Below are positions 34,432-45,669 of a stretch of DNA of 64,000 nucleotides, in pieces (the stretch's first letter is position 1; each line of letters opens with the position of its first letter). Origin of the DNA: Macrolepiota albuminosa. Its lineage: Eukaryota > Basidiomycota > Agaricomycetes > Agaricales > Agaricaceae. The notes beneath the pieces were generated by a model. It was given only the letters and a program-made list of their open reading frames with translations. It was not told the origin of the DNA and did not search any database. The position numbers and the translations under genes are program-made. The stretch is taken from positions 2,691,042-2,755,041 of the forward strand of contig JAMWFC010000055.1 of the NCBI GenBank assembly GCA_027475525.1. Direction: 5' to 3'.

Positions 34432-36165
34432 CAGCTCGGCATATGCAACAAATGTCCCCTCCTCTTCCTCAAGAATCGTGCATACAGAATGCCCGCGACA
34501 AGCACCCCCACGGTACTCATCAGTACAGGATATCGGAACTGTTCTGGTCTAGCAAAGACTATCGTCATTGCATACGATCCAAGTTCGAAAACATTCTGAA
34601 AGGAAGCTTCGATCGAAGAGAAAGTACCACGATAGTTAGATTCGACTTCCTGCAGATATTAAAATGGGATTAGAAGAGTCCGCTGTCTTGGCTACTCCAC
34701 TCACTTCTTGTATGATAATCTGCACACTAAGATCGAATCCCCAGAGCCCAACTCGACTCGCGACAACTGCACAAATCAAAAAGAATGCACCCACTAGGGG
34801 ATTTCCGGCACGCCAGAACAACGATGTTCCTATTACAAGGCATATAATCTGCCAGGTAATGAACCACATCGCTGCGCGCAATGGTCCGATTTTGGCCATG
34901 ACCTTCGGCGCAATCCACGTTGCAGACATTTCGAATAAAACAGAAAGCGTCCTAATAGTGCCTATGCGAGGAGAATCGTAACCAACTGTGAGCAGATAGG
35001 CAACCATTTGTCCGGCGAAGGAAAGAACAGTGAAATATAGAATGGACAGTGAGAATGAAGGAGCGAAGGCTGGGTGGTGGTAATAGAAGCTGAGAGAGCT
35101 TGAAGTAGTCTGCTCGGCACCGGGAGAATTGACTATTGTGCTGGACAACCGTGGATCATTTTGTAGAGCTGAAATCTTGTAGTATACCTAGATAGGGTAT
35201 TCGCTATCAGAGAGAAAAACAACTTGTTTGACTCATAGACAAACTCTAGCGATTCCCCAGTATTCAATTCCAACTGACATGACGCTTAATGCAAGACAAG
35301 TGATTATAGCGACTTGTGTTGAGATTCCATCGATCAAGGCAATTGTAAGCGGGCCCATAAGCTTACAAAAGAGATCAATGCGGCGCATTTGTGAGTTGAG
35401 GACTGAGGAAAGAATAAATCATACGTAAACACGATCAAGTAAAAGTTGAAAACCTTTCAGGTCAAACCGTGTACTCTCTGCTACAACGAGGACCTGAAAC
35501 ATTGTATCAAAACACAGCCAGATAAATTGCAGGACAACAAGTCTACTTGCCCAATCTCGTTCAACAGCTACCGTGTTCATAACCGAACCAAGTTTCTCCA
35601 CGCATGCGAGAAGGGTTATGATACTCAGGACAATAATCCTTGATCCTGATGAATCAACTACGCGATTTATCAAAACCCAGAATCCCACGCAAGATATTGC
35701 AACTGCACAGCGTTGCATGACTGGTTGAAAGAACCCATAAACAATCATTGTATTACTACGTGCTTCAGGTCAATTGATATACTTACCAATGGACAACCTT
35801 ACTACCCGTAATCTTTTACCACTATCGATGTACCTTCCAATTGTAGGCGATAAAAGGATGGCAGCTGCAGTACGTATCAAGGCATAGGCCGACGTTGGTA
35901 GAAGTGTTCCAGCGTAAATCGACGTTACAAAGAGGATAGCACCAAACTCGAATAGTCGAGAGTTCCAAGTAGACAAAAAATGAGAAATATAGAGTAGATA
36001 GATTATCTTTTTGCCCACAGCAGTGTCGGGACCATACTGCTGGCCTTCATCTGAATAGACTTGACTGGGGCCTTCACCAAGCGTTCCAAACAGTGATGCC
36101 GAAGTCTTCTTTCGGGGCAGTAGAGGAGAACGCGAGTCTAATAACGCCTCTGGTTCTGCAGACAT
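34432..36165 (-). CDS. SLC40/ferroportin-like transporter, copy 2
   Basis: Inverted paralogue of the gene at 23382-25174, with the same exon layout, the same GC-AG intron after ERDW and the same 51-base intron joining DLK to VLNSQMRRIDLF. Exon 1 (36165 to about 35790) carries FLSTWNSRLFEFGA and an N-terminal stretch eight residues or so longer than copy 1. Conserved membrane segments follow in order. The C terminus is short and basic (FLRKRRGHLLHMPSCMK), with the stop at 34432-34434, unlike the longer tail of copy 1. No frame break was found, so both copies look functional. The roughly 50-base upstream flank is also shared, so the promoters may be partly similar. Confidence 0.85.
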
Positions 36166-36817
36166 AATGGATGTCCTTATCAAAAAGACGCTGGATTAGA
36201 GCCGGAAAAACCATTCCCATGACATCGGTAGTTTATGATATATGTCCATCACGGGTTTTTGTCAGAAAAAGTCTTTCGTGATCCGACCACACCACCCCCC
36301 CACCCGTGACATCCCACAATCAACAGAGGGAGAGGATATCGCCGTAAATGTGCCACTTCTCTGCCTTCACTCTTGTTTCAATGAGCGGGTCTTCACGCTC
36401 ACTCGGATAGCAGTCGACCCTCACAATTGCGCGAGGGTAAACATGTTCGTACGTAAGCTATATAATACTTTTCCATTAATGGAAGAATATCAAAATAGGC
36501 GAAGGAAAGGAAGTGAGACAGTCGACTGCTTGGTAAAAACCCATAATTCGTCGTAAACCATAGATTATTTGATCCATCAAATATGTAGGTGGGAATTTTG
36601 ATCAATAACCATACATCCTCCATACCCCATAGTTTCCAGGACCCAAATAGTCATGCGAACACTAAGTTGTGTGTACAATCTAATTTGAAAGCATCTCGAG
36701 GTTTATAGTGTAATGGCTGAGTAGTCTGCACATGGCCTCCTCAAAGCCTAAATATCCACTGCATTTGTCTACCATAAGAAATTTCTTTTCATGAACCAAG
36801 AATGTCAATTATCCATT
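36166..36817. other. Intergenic stretch with possible LTR-like hairpin
   Basis: No gene is seen. At 36417-36438 ACCCTC, a 10-base spacer and GAGGGT form a hairpin. A TATATA box on the minus strand lies 26 bases upstream of it, the same spacing as in the LTR families of this window. No TGTTAG end or second hairpin copy was found. Confidence 0.4.
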
Positions 36818-36965
36818 CACTGGGTGCAGGGAATGATATTCTTTGACAAAACAATGTAAAAACATAGTAAAAATAATCCAATTAATTTTAGATTCACTGG
36901 GTGCAGGGAATGATATTCTTTGACAAAACAATGTAAAAACATAGTAAAAATAATCCAATTAATTT
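36815..36965. repeat. Direct repeat at 77-base offset inside MITE end
   Basis: Bases 36815-36888 recur at 36892-36965: 74 identical bases with TAG between them. The offset is again 77 but the match is three bases short of the other cases. It duplicates the left terminal inverted repeat of the MITE. Confidence 0.85.
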
Positions 36966-37256
36966 ATTTGAATATTTCTGTCAAAACTATAGAAAAAATA
37001 TTGTAACCAGATTTTGAATGGTACTTGGTCTGATTCTCTCAAATTCATTGGAGAGGACTATATCAGTCATCCTTGATCCTAAGAATCAGAGCAAGCATCC
37101 TGTGGCAATTTGTTCTGTAATTCTTTTGAGTTCAGTTAAAATATTTTTTCAATAGTCTTTCCAGAAATATTCAAATAAAATTCTGAAATTAATTGGATTA
37201 TTTTCACAGTGTTTTTACATTGTTTTGCCAAGAAATATCATTCCCTGCACCCAGTG
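36818..37256. mobile_element. Foldback MITE (non-autonomous DNA transposon)
   Basis: The ends CACTGGGTGCAGGGAATGAT (left, 36818) and its complement (right, ending CCCAGTG at 37256) are inverted repeats. The similarity continues inward for about 120 bases at lower identity. There is no coding capacity. ATT flanks both sides, a possible 3-base target duplication. A related unoccupied sequence is at 40262-40330. Without the duplicated left end the element is about 360 bases. The superfamily is not certain. Confidence 0.75.
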
Positions 37257-37533
37257 ATTATATACAAAACATATACACACGCAAGGCCTTCATAATGAAC
37301 TCTGCCAGAAAAACAAGATTACACAACTCATATAAATACATCAATACACAACCATGCTGATCCCTGTCCAGAGTACTGTACATCTAGCCAACTAACTTGC
37401 CCTTTAGCTCTGTAGTGTAGCTTCCAGCATTAAACAAATTCAACTCATCATTATCCATCTTTGTTGAGATGTGGAGTCACATGACTATTTTCTACTGTGA
37501 CATACAATGGGAGTGACTATGATGCAACAGAAG

Positions 37534-39391
37534 TCAGACTTTAATATATATGGAAAGAATGTCACCAACTTCTTTGGCACTTTTTGGGTGGCCATTACAA
37601 ATTTGTTGAAGAACCGTTGTACTGTGATCTTGGGACACAATGTTGACACCTTCAGCTCCTCTCACAAAATTGCGAGAGTTCAAGTTTGCCAACAGAGTGC
37701 TGAAGTAGACTGAACTAAGTGGGAAATCAAACATAGTGAATTGTGTGGTGCTTGGATATACTATGACCTATAAGGCCCACAATGAAGCAAAACAGACTTG
37801 GTCAGCAAAAGAAAGATTGACTGAGGAAACGGAAACCCACCAATATGAGAATAATAACAGAAAAAACGGCTGTCAATGACCCACTACTAACTGTGACAAT
37901 CATCAAACGCGAGATCATGCGTCTGGTTCTGCATAAAGAATGGTTGGATTTCTGAACAACTGACGGAAGTGATATCATTATGATTACCTGGCAAAATTAC
38001 TCTTTCTTCGAAGGAGGTACACCATAGCAACTGCTATGCAAATGTCCACGACCACCGAGAGTCCGCGAGTTGTAAGATTAATGGCCTAGAAATTATAATC
38101 AATCGATAAAATAAAGAAAGATAATGTTTGGACATAGTACAGACAAATTGATGCTTGTTTCCGAGAACAGCTACTGTTTGTCCGTAGCTGAAGCAAAAGT
38201 AAGTGTGTCATTAAAGGAGATTATTATGGAATTGCCTGTATACTATGTATACTGATACAAGTGTCAGATAAATGACAAATGAAGAAAAGATAGAAATAAG
38301 GCCTACAAATCATGAACACTATGTGATTGTGTAGACATGAATAACGGAGAACACAAGGAAAGGTGAGACTGACCTGTCTGTGCTATAACTAGAAATATCT
38401 AGCATATGATGTCAACTTTGGGGCTTTGGGTGGTGCACGTTGACTTACTAGTAAAGTTATAACTCCCAACATTAACTTTGACTTCATTCCTCGAAGCACG
38501 GTCGTTGAAACTAATAGAATATTATTGCATATTTAATACTCAGGACAGAAATCTTGACCTACATCTGTGTATGCGGCGAATGAAGTACAGCTGAACAACT
38601 ACAGCCACGGCGAACTGGAAGCGTGGCTCTAATCAGATGTGGATTGTTTCTCGGTAACAATTGACTTACCTCAACCCAGATGTGGTGCAACAATTCCCTA
38701 CAATTGCCATTAACGGCCATCCGAGTTCCACAACCTAACAAAACTTACGGCGGAATTATATTGGTGGTTTCGTTTGCAATTATACCATAGTGCAGGATCA
38801 ATATCGGATAGTCTTTCTGCCTCATCAGCGAGGACATCATAATTTAACCATGGCGACTAACTCGATTTTAGGATTAAAATCACATTAGCGGTGTCACCTC
38901 ATCAGCGAGGACATCATAATTTAACCATGGCGACTAACTCGATTTTAGGATTAAAATCACATTAGCGGTGTCAAAGGCCCTAGAAGTCCTCAGTATTATG
39001 ATGTAACCGGATCTCAAACATACCAAAGGAAGGCAAGCTGATTCATTTACAAAGGGATGAGAACAGACCGCTCATTAAACAGATTAGTGACATACAATAG
39101 TCTTCAATAATGCTGAATCATGTTCCGAGCTGAGTGACAGTCAGCAAGTAGGTCGTACGAACTCTAGACGCCCGAGGACACACTTCATGTAGAATATGAA
39201 CCTAGCGGTGACAGACAATCAGAGAGATTCTACAAATTTCAGATGACACACAGTTGAAGACATGATACGCCCCATACAGCGCTTAGGAAGAAAGATCCGA
39301 TGAGGGGATAACCATAGATATTTTGTATGTTGAGGACGGGAACGTCTGCCGGTAATGGATAGGTCGTTGCATTGTTGATTGGGTTGGCCAT
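37534..39391 (-). CDS. DUF6534 seven-helix membrane protein
   Basis: A fungal multi-pass membrane protein of unknown role. I assembled it from small exons. The N-terminal exon starts at ATG 39391 (MANPINNATTYPLP, then YGYPLIGSFFLSAVWGVSCLQL). Then come LHYGIIANETTN (about 38790), PRFQFAVAVVVQLYFIRRIH (about 38630), a helix ending in KLMLGVITLL joined to IFLVIAQTG, GYGQTVAVLGN, and AINLTTRGLSVVVDICIAVAMVY (about 38085). After these are RRMISRLMIVTV with a further helix, and the last exon (37770-37534) with FPLSSVYFSTLLANLNSRNFVRG, the most family-typical segment. About nine introns are inferred. The 77-base duplication 38820-38973 lies near the second or third exon and makes that junction unclear. 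Most of the expected helices are present. Confidence 0.7.
38820..38973. repeat. 77-bp tandem duplication
   Basis: Copies 38820-38896 and 38897-38973 are identical and lie in the 5' part of the DUF6534 gene. Confidence 0.95.
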
Positions 39392-40349
39392 ATCCAAAGA
39401 TATGACTGACATATCTGTCTGAGGATGTTTTATATGTGGATATGAAGGACCCGAAACGACGGCTACGCGATCGTTCTGATTCCTTCACAATTCAGTGATA
39501 TCAAGACGCGCCGGACACAGGGGCGGCCTGAAACATGAAAATAGGAACTTGATCAGAAAGATTTTGATCATTCAACCCGTTGAACCTTTCATAGATAATA
39601 ATCAATGATAGATCCCTGTGAATTGGATAAATGTTTTTGAAATGACACTAGACAATGCTGGTAATCAGTGAGACACGCTTCGTGGATGCGTTTATTGGAG
39701 AAGAATTTGATAGAACATGAAATCAAATGAAGGCCTCGGATCAAGCCAAGACTCTGAAGAAGCGTAGTAGAAGGGATACAGACTGCCTGCTGGCGCCGAA
39801 CTTGCACAGAAGAATCGAACGAAACAGGGATTGGATTCTACGTACATAGAATAAAGTCCAACAAAACGCTCATTCAAGGCAAGCTCGTAGGAGAAGATTA
39901 AGAAGGACAGGACGACGTTGCTGGGAACGGGAGAAACGATGGAACGAGACACAACGAGACCGAAGACGGCGCAGAGAGTCAGAGACGGGGGTTATAAACA
40001 GGGCCAGAGACAGTGGCTGCAGAGATATTATATTAACGCACCAAGAGGTAACACGTTAGACTTTGGAAAAAACCTGCTGTCGTTCACAGTGGCACTACTG
40101 AAGTAGCGGGAATGTCGGCATAGAGCTCAGCCATGCCACTCACCAATCTAATCCATTCTTTTTGGAGGTAGTTGGTATAGAGTCGAGTCGGGAATACTGC
40201 TTCAGAGTCTGGTACAAGTTGTATTTTCGATTTGAAGTATTCCGCACACGGTCTCCTTCCTGCATTTGTCTATCACAAGAACCAAGAACGTCAATTATCC
40301 ATTATACAGCATATACACATATACACATGCCAAAAAAAAATCCAAAAAA
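39392..40349. other. Intergenic stretch
   Basis: Promoter of the DUF6534 gene and 3' flank of the F-box gene. Bases 40262-40330 resemble the flanks of the MITE at 36760-36817 and 37257-37285. No gene is seen. Confidence 0.55.
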
Positions 40350-41633
40350 TCACAACACACGACGCATACAAGGGGCCACCGCGCGATCATCAATCTTACT
40401 CTTAGTCTTCAAACCAAGTCTATAAAAACACACGACACCCCTCGCTTTCAACCTCGGCCACGCCCGCACCACATTCGCATACTCCGCACTAGAAGGCAAC
40501 GCAAACAAACCAACCTCTACACGTGTGAGAGCTGGGAAATCCTCGCTCGCAAAGCGATCGTCCAGTGCGGTCCATTGGTCCGGGACGTCCTTGAGTGGGG
40601 TGTAAAACTCGAGACAGATGGTGGACAGGGCGTTCGGCGTGCTCGTGTGTGAGAGCACTGCTGTTACCCAGGACAGCGCCACCGCTGGGTCTTCGAGAGT
40701 GAGTTTTATAGACCGCAGGTTGGGGTTGATGCTGAGATCGAATGGGTGGGCTGTGTGATGTGATGTCATGAGTGAAGAAGAGGAGGGGGGAGGAGGGGGC
40801 TCACGGAGTGATTCACCCATTTTGAATGCAAAGTGGTGGAGAGAGGGCCCGGTGCGTGCGACGAGGGATTTGACGTAGTTTGTGTCGTTGAAGAGTGCGA
40901 TGCGGAGGTCGCGGAGGGACGTGAGGTCGATGGACGAGTCTGGGCCGAGGAGCCACTCGCCAAAGGGGGCAGAGGAGACGTGCTCGACGGTGAGGGAGAG
41001 GAGGCGGGATCTCGCGGGGCCGTCGTGTTCGTGGAGGTCGGGGAGATGGCGCGGGGGGTGGGCGAAGGAGATGTTGGCGAGTGCGAGGTGCTGGAGGGCG
41101 GTGCAGCACGCGAGGAGGCTCGCGAGGTCGTCGTGGGACGCAAAGTTGCAAAAGGCGAGGCGGAGGTGGGTGAGTGAGGGTGTGGAGAGCACGTGGCGGA
41201 TGGCGGCACGTGCGGCGGGGGGGAGCCTGGGCCAGTGGATGGTGGCGGACTGGGCGGCGAGGTGGAGGCGGCGGAGATGGGAGAGGGCACGGAGGATGTG
41301 GGGGAGCGTGCGGTCGTGTGTGAGCCAGAGGCGGGCCGGGGACGCAGTGAGGACGGCGTGCGGCGGGACTTGGGCGCCGAGCTGGGAGCCTTCGAGGACA
41401 TCGAGGTCGCGGATGTACGTGCTGATGGCCGGCGACGCACTCAGCACGCGGTACAGGCGGCGGCACAGCTCAGGCGCGCTGGCAGTCGGCGTCGCTTTGA
41501 GACACAGCCGCGCGAACAGGTGCGACAGGCTGCGGGGACGCCAGGCGTGGGAGACAAGCGAGCAGCGGGACAGCGCTGGAATGTCGTCGTGCAGATGGTC
41601 GATGATGTCGTCCACCAGTTCCTGCGGCAGCAT
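40350..41633 (-). CDS. F-box/LRR-type protein
   Basis: An intronless 427-codon gene. Residues 1-45 (LPQELVDDIIDHL, then LSRCSLVSHAWRPRSLSHLFARL) form an F-box, which docks the protein to Skp1 in an SCF ubiquitin ligase. The rest has leucine-rich stretches (LRRLHLAAQ, LTHLRLAFCNF, LQHLALANISF) and a hydrophobic C terminus typical of the large mushroom F-box families. The substrate is unknown. It is much more GC-rich than the flanking DNA, which also explains the long antisense and shifted open frames over it. It shares a 139-base divergent promoter with NOG1. Confidence 0.85.
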   Translation of the reverse strand: MLPQELVDDIIDHLHDDIPALSRCSLVSHAWRPRSLSHLFARLCLKATPTASAPELCRRLYRVLSASPAISTYIRDLDVLEGSQLGAQVPPHAVLTASPARLWLTHDRTLPHILRALSHLRRLHLAAQSATIHWPRLPPAARAAIRHVLSTPSLTHLRLAFCNFASHDDLASLLACCTALQHLALANISFAHPPRHLPDLHEHDGPARSRLLSLTVEHVSSAPFGEWLLGPDSSIDLTSLRDLRIALFNDTNYVKSLVARTGPSLHHFAFKMGESLREPPPPPSSSSLMTSHHTAHPFDLSINPNLRSIKLTLEDPAVALSWVTAVLSHTSTPNALSTICLEFYTPLKDVPDQWTALDDRFASEDFPALTRVEVGLFALPSSAEYANVVRAWPRLKARGVVCFYRLGLKTKSKIDDRAVAPCMRRVL

Positions 41634-41772
41634 TGGGGGACTTGCATGCCTCCATCGATTAAATATTTTTACATCGACGTCACTGCATAAACGCCGATTC
41701 CACGTGGCCCGTGGGAACAGTTAATTTTGAAGCCAAGTCGCCGCAGCGCACCTCGCCGTCGTAAGCCCCACC
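41634..41772. promoter_or_regulatory. Bidirectional promoter, F-box gene / NOG1
   Basis: Only 139 bases separate the two start codons on opposite strands, so both 5' UTRs and the core promoter elements must fit here. The sequence contains TTAAATATTTTTAC near 41658 and a CG-rich part near NOG1. Confidence 0.7.
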
Positions 41773-44419
41773 ATGAGCGGTCTCAAGGCGATCTCGCCCG
41801 TCCCCACGGCGGCCGACTTTCTCGACATTGTCCTGTCCAAAACCCAACGCAAAACACCAACAGTAACCACCCTCTCCGATTTCACATCCAACTCACTAAA
41901 CCCTCTCTAGGTAATCCACAAAAATTTCAAAATCAGCCGTATCAGGAACTTTTACATGCGCAAGGTCAAGTTTACGCAAGACTCGTTTGAGGAAAAGCTG
42001 GCTGCTATATTGACCGAGTTCCCGATGCTCGAGGTGTGTGGTGGTGGTGTCTCTCAAACAACTCTCACACGCCTTCGTAGGACCTCCACCCGTTTCTGTC
42101 ATCGCTTCTAAACGTCCTATACGACAAGAACCACTACAAGCTCGCGTTGGGGCAGCTAAGAACCGCACGACACCTCATCGACCACGTCGCCAAAGACTAC
42201 TGCCGTCTGCTCAAATTCGGCGACAGCCTCTACCGCTGCAAACAGCTCAAAAAAGCCGCCCTCGGCCGGTGCGTCTTCTCCTCTCTCATCTTAATCCACT
42301 AACCCCACTTCTTAGAATGGCCACGATAATGCGGCGCCAAAAAGACCCTTTAGCGTACCTCGAGCAAGTCCGACAACACATCTCTCGTTTACCCTCGATC
42401 GACCCAACGACGCGGACGCTGCTCATCTGCGGGTACCCCAACGTGGGCAAGTCCTCCTTCATCAACCACGTCACGCGCGCCGACGTCGACGTCCAGCCAT
42501 ACGCATTCACCACAAAATCCCTCTTCGTCGGGCACCTCGATTACAAGTACCTCCGCTGGCAGGTCATCGATACCCCGGGCATCCTCGACCACCCTCTCGA
42601 GGAGATGAACACCATCGAGATGCAGAGCATCACTGCACTCGCGCATCTCAAGGCGTGCGTGTTGTATTTTATGGATTTGAGCGAACAGTGTGGGTATACC
42701 GTCGAGGCACAGTGTAAACTATTCCACTCCATCAAACCCCTCTTTGGAGACAAACCCACCCTCCTCGTCCTTAACAAAATAGACATCAAACGTCTCGAAG
42801 ATCTCGACCCCGCCTCGCGTACTCTAATCGACGAAATCCTCTCCTCCTCCTCTTCCTCCCCTTCCTCCCAAATCAAATGCATACAAGTATCATGCCACTC
42901 CTCAGAGGGCATAACCCACCTCAAAAACACAGCATGCGACATGCTCCTCGCCGCGCGCGTGGAGAACAAGTTACATGGGAGTAAGAGTAGACTTGAGAGC
43001 GTCGTTAATCGGATACACGTCGCGATGCCCAAGGCGCGTGATGACCTCGTTAGGGCGCCGTGTATACCGGATGTCGTGAAGGAGAGAGGGGGGAAGAGGT
43101 ATGATATGAGTGATCCGGGGAGGAGGAGGTTGGCGAGGGACGAGGAGGCGGAGAAGGGGGGTGCGGGGGTGTATAGTATTAATATGCGCGGTACGTCGCG
43201 ATCTCTCTTTCTCTTTCTTTTTCTCTTTTTGGGGTTCTGACTGACTGAGTACGCACACACGCACACACACAGAGAACTACATGCTCGCAAACGACGAATG
43301 GAAAGAAGACGTTATACCCGAGATCATGGACGGGAAGAACGTGGCGGATTTTATAGATCCGGATATTGTGGAGAAGCTTGAGGCGCTGGAGCGTGAGGAG
43401 GAGCGGTTGCAGGCTGAGGGGTTTTATGATGAGGATGATGAGATGGTGCGTGGGGTTGTTCTTTCCTTTCCTTCTTCTTTTCCGCTCACTCGTTCATTCA
43501 CTCATTCCTTCCTTTCCTTACCCCCTCCTCACACCCTACCTCACACCCCAACTCACCCACCCACACAGACCGACTCATCCACCGAACGCTCAGCACACGC
43601 ATCCCACCACGCACTCACACACAAACTCCACTCCCAAACACTCAAAAAATCAACCAAGAACCACGCGCGGCTCCCACGCACCGCGGGACTACGCACGCTC
43701 TCCGAGCTCACGCGCGGACTCGCCAAGGCCGGGTTGGACCCGAGTAGGATACGTGAGCGCGCGGAGGTGCTTGCCAAGGTGCAGGGTGCGAAGCGGAAGC
43801 GCGCGTTCGCTTGGACCCGAGTAGGATACGTGAGCGCGCGGAGGTGCTTGCCAAGGTGCAGGGTGCGAAGCGGAAGCGCGCGTTCGCTTTCGCTGAGGGT
43901 GAGGATGGGGATGGGGATGGGGATGAGGAGATGCGCGATGGGGATGGGGAGCGAGAGCACGAGGAAGAGGAGGAAGAAGATGGGATGGACGTGGATGGGG
44001 ACGAGGACACGCCTAGGAAGCGGGTTAAAGCGAATTCGGGCGCCGCCGCCGCCGCCGCAGTTAACAGGCGCGTGCCAAAGTCGGATCGGAGATTGGCGGG
44101 GCTGCGCGACGAGGCGGTGAGTATCCTTAGTCTTTTTTTTTTTTTTGGGGGGGGGATTCCCTGACGTGACGTTTGTTTGTGTTTCGTATAGCAAGCGAGC
44201 CGAGCGACGAAATTGCGTAATCTGGGACAGAGACCGCGGAATATGCTTGCGAAAGCCGGCGAGGGCGATCGTGATATCACGACTAAGATGGTAATGTCCT
44301 CGTTTTTTTGCTCGTTGACGCGTTTTTTTATGCTTATTATTATTGTTGTTGGTTTTTTTTAATAGCCGAAGCATTTGTTTGCGGGGAAACGAAAGGGCGG
44401 TAAGACGCAGAGACGGTAG
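41773..44419 (+). CDS. NOG1: Nucleolar GTP-binding protein 1
   Basis: NOG1 is an essential nucleolar GTPase of 60S ribosomal subunit assembly. ATG 41773 is followed by the conserved [20 protein letters not shown]. Later parts are [32 protein letters not shown], the P-loop [10 protein letters not shown] (about 42430), G3 DTPGILDHP (about 42570), and G4 NKID (about 42770). The C terminus has [12 protein letters not shown] and [16 protein letters not shown], stop at 44417-44419. Introns are at about 41862-41911, 42034-42080, 42270-42315, 43191-43271, 43445-43568, 44117-44191 and 44291-44365. An acidic run (Asp/Glu/Gly, 43890-44010) precedes a poly-Ala stretch. The 77-base duplication 43734-43887 breaks the frame just before the acidic run; ignoring one copy restores collinearity with the family. 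Confidence 0.93.
43734..43887. repeat. 77-bp tandem duplication
   Basis: Copies 43734-43810 and 43811-43887 lie in a NOG1 exon and break its frame. Confidence 0.95.
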
Positions 44420-45669
44420 TTGTAGTTACAGTTACAGTTTATGCGCGTTCGGTTACGGTTATTGCGGTGTTTGTTTGTTTGTGCCATCGCCATCTCCCCA
44501 TCCCATCCCCGTTGATGTTTTCTTTTGTGTCGTCGTCGTCGTCGTCGTGTTTACGGATATCGCGTGTGCATTTTTCTTTTCTTTGATGAGCTTTGAAAAG
44601 TGGAAAAAATTCTCCCTGTCATCCATCCCATCCATCACCCGTCCGAATCCGAATCAACAACAACAGATCATTGAGCTGTCACTGAGCGCTGGAGCTGGCA
44701 GCCGAGCCGATTACCTTTTTTTTCCCTTAGGATCCTTAGGAAATGGGGAAATAGGGAGAAATGAAATGAAATGTATCCATGCCATTTTCAGTGCACACAC
44801 CTCTCAATGAAAAAGGTGGACAAAAAAGTGGTATGACATATTTCCTTCCTTTTGGTTTTTTTTGAAAATAGCTGCTGGCACCCAGCAGTGAATTGGCAGG
44901 TACATGTGTACATACCTATACTAACGGATCAGAACAGATCAGAAGAGACAGATACGCTGACGCAAAAAACACGCTGAGGAAAGTGATAATAGGAAAAGCG
45001 TTGATCAACACAACTGAGGAGAATATATATACAGCACACAACTACAGTCAAACCCCTTGATTCGCAGGGAAATTCAGTAACTCTCCCATACTCCATAACC
45101 CATACTTAACCCGAAAAATGTAGATATCCGAACAATAAATTGATTCCTTCTATCTGTTATCCATGGATATGACTAGAAGGACCCACACAGCACAAATCCA
45201 CCGAAATTCATGTGAAAGTGAAGTTGGAAAAATCTTCGTGAATCAGATTCCACCAGCACCACAATGCCCCCGAAACCTCTTGAAATCCTTTTTAGCTTCT
45301 CCGGAGGGCCATGGGTTATAAGGCGTAGACAAATAGGAATAACGGATATAGTTACCCTCCCTAGGCCTTCTTCGCTCAATTAGCGGTAGCCTGCCGACGG
45401 CTAGATTCATTCATTCATCACTGTTCGTCCATCAGAGCACCCTGTCGGCGACATGGAATACAATTGGCAGGTACATACTTACAGAACGGACAGACGCGCT
45501 GTTCCAATAAAGATACAACGTAATCAATAGGTATGGTTCAATTCGTAACGAGAGAAGAGTCAGAGTAGAAGAGTCAGAGAAGAGTCCCGCCACACTAGTA
45601 AGAAAGGACAGTACGGAAGGGTATCGCAATGATAGAAATGGAAAATTGTCATCATAAAGTAATTCGAAC
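44420..45669. other. Intergenic stretch between convergent genes
   Basis: 3' flanks of NOG1 and of the aminopeptidase P gene. It contains a (GTC)n run near 44530-44547 and AT-rich DNA. Open frames here have no recognisable content. Confidence 0.6.

Noticed and set aside
40766..41724. Several 110-280 codon frames overlapping the F-box gene
   Set aside because: They are shadows caused by high GC content and have low-complexity Arg/Pro/Ser composition with no domain.
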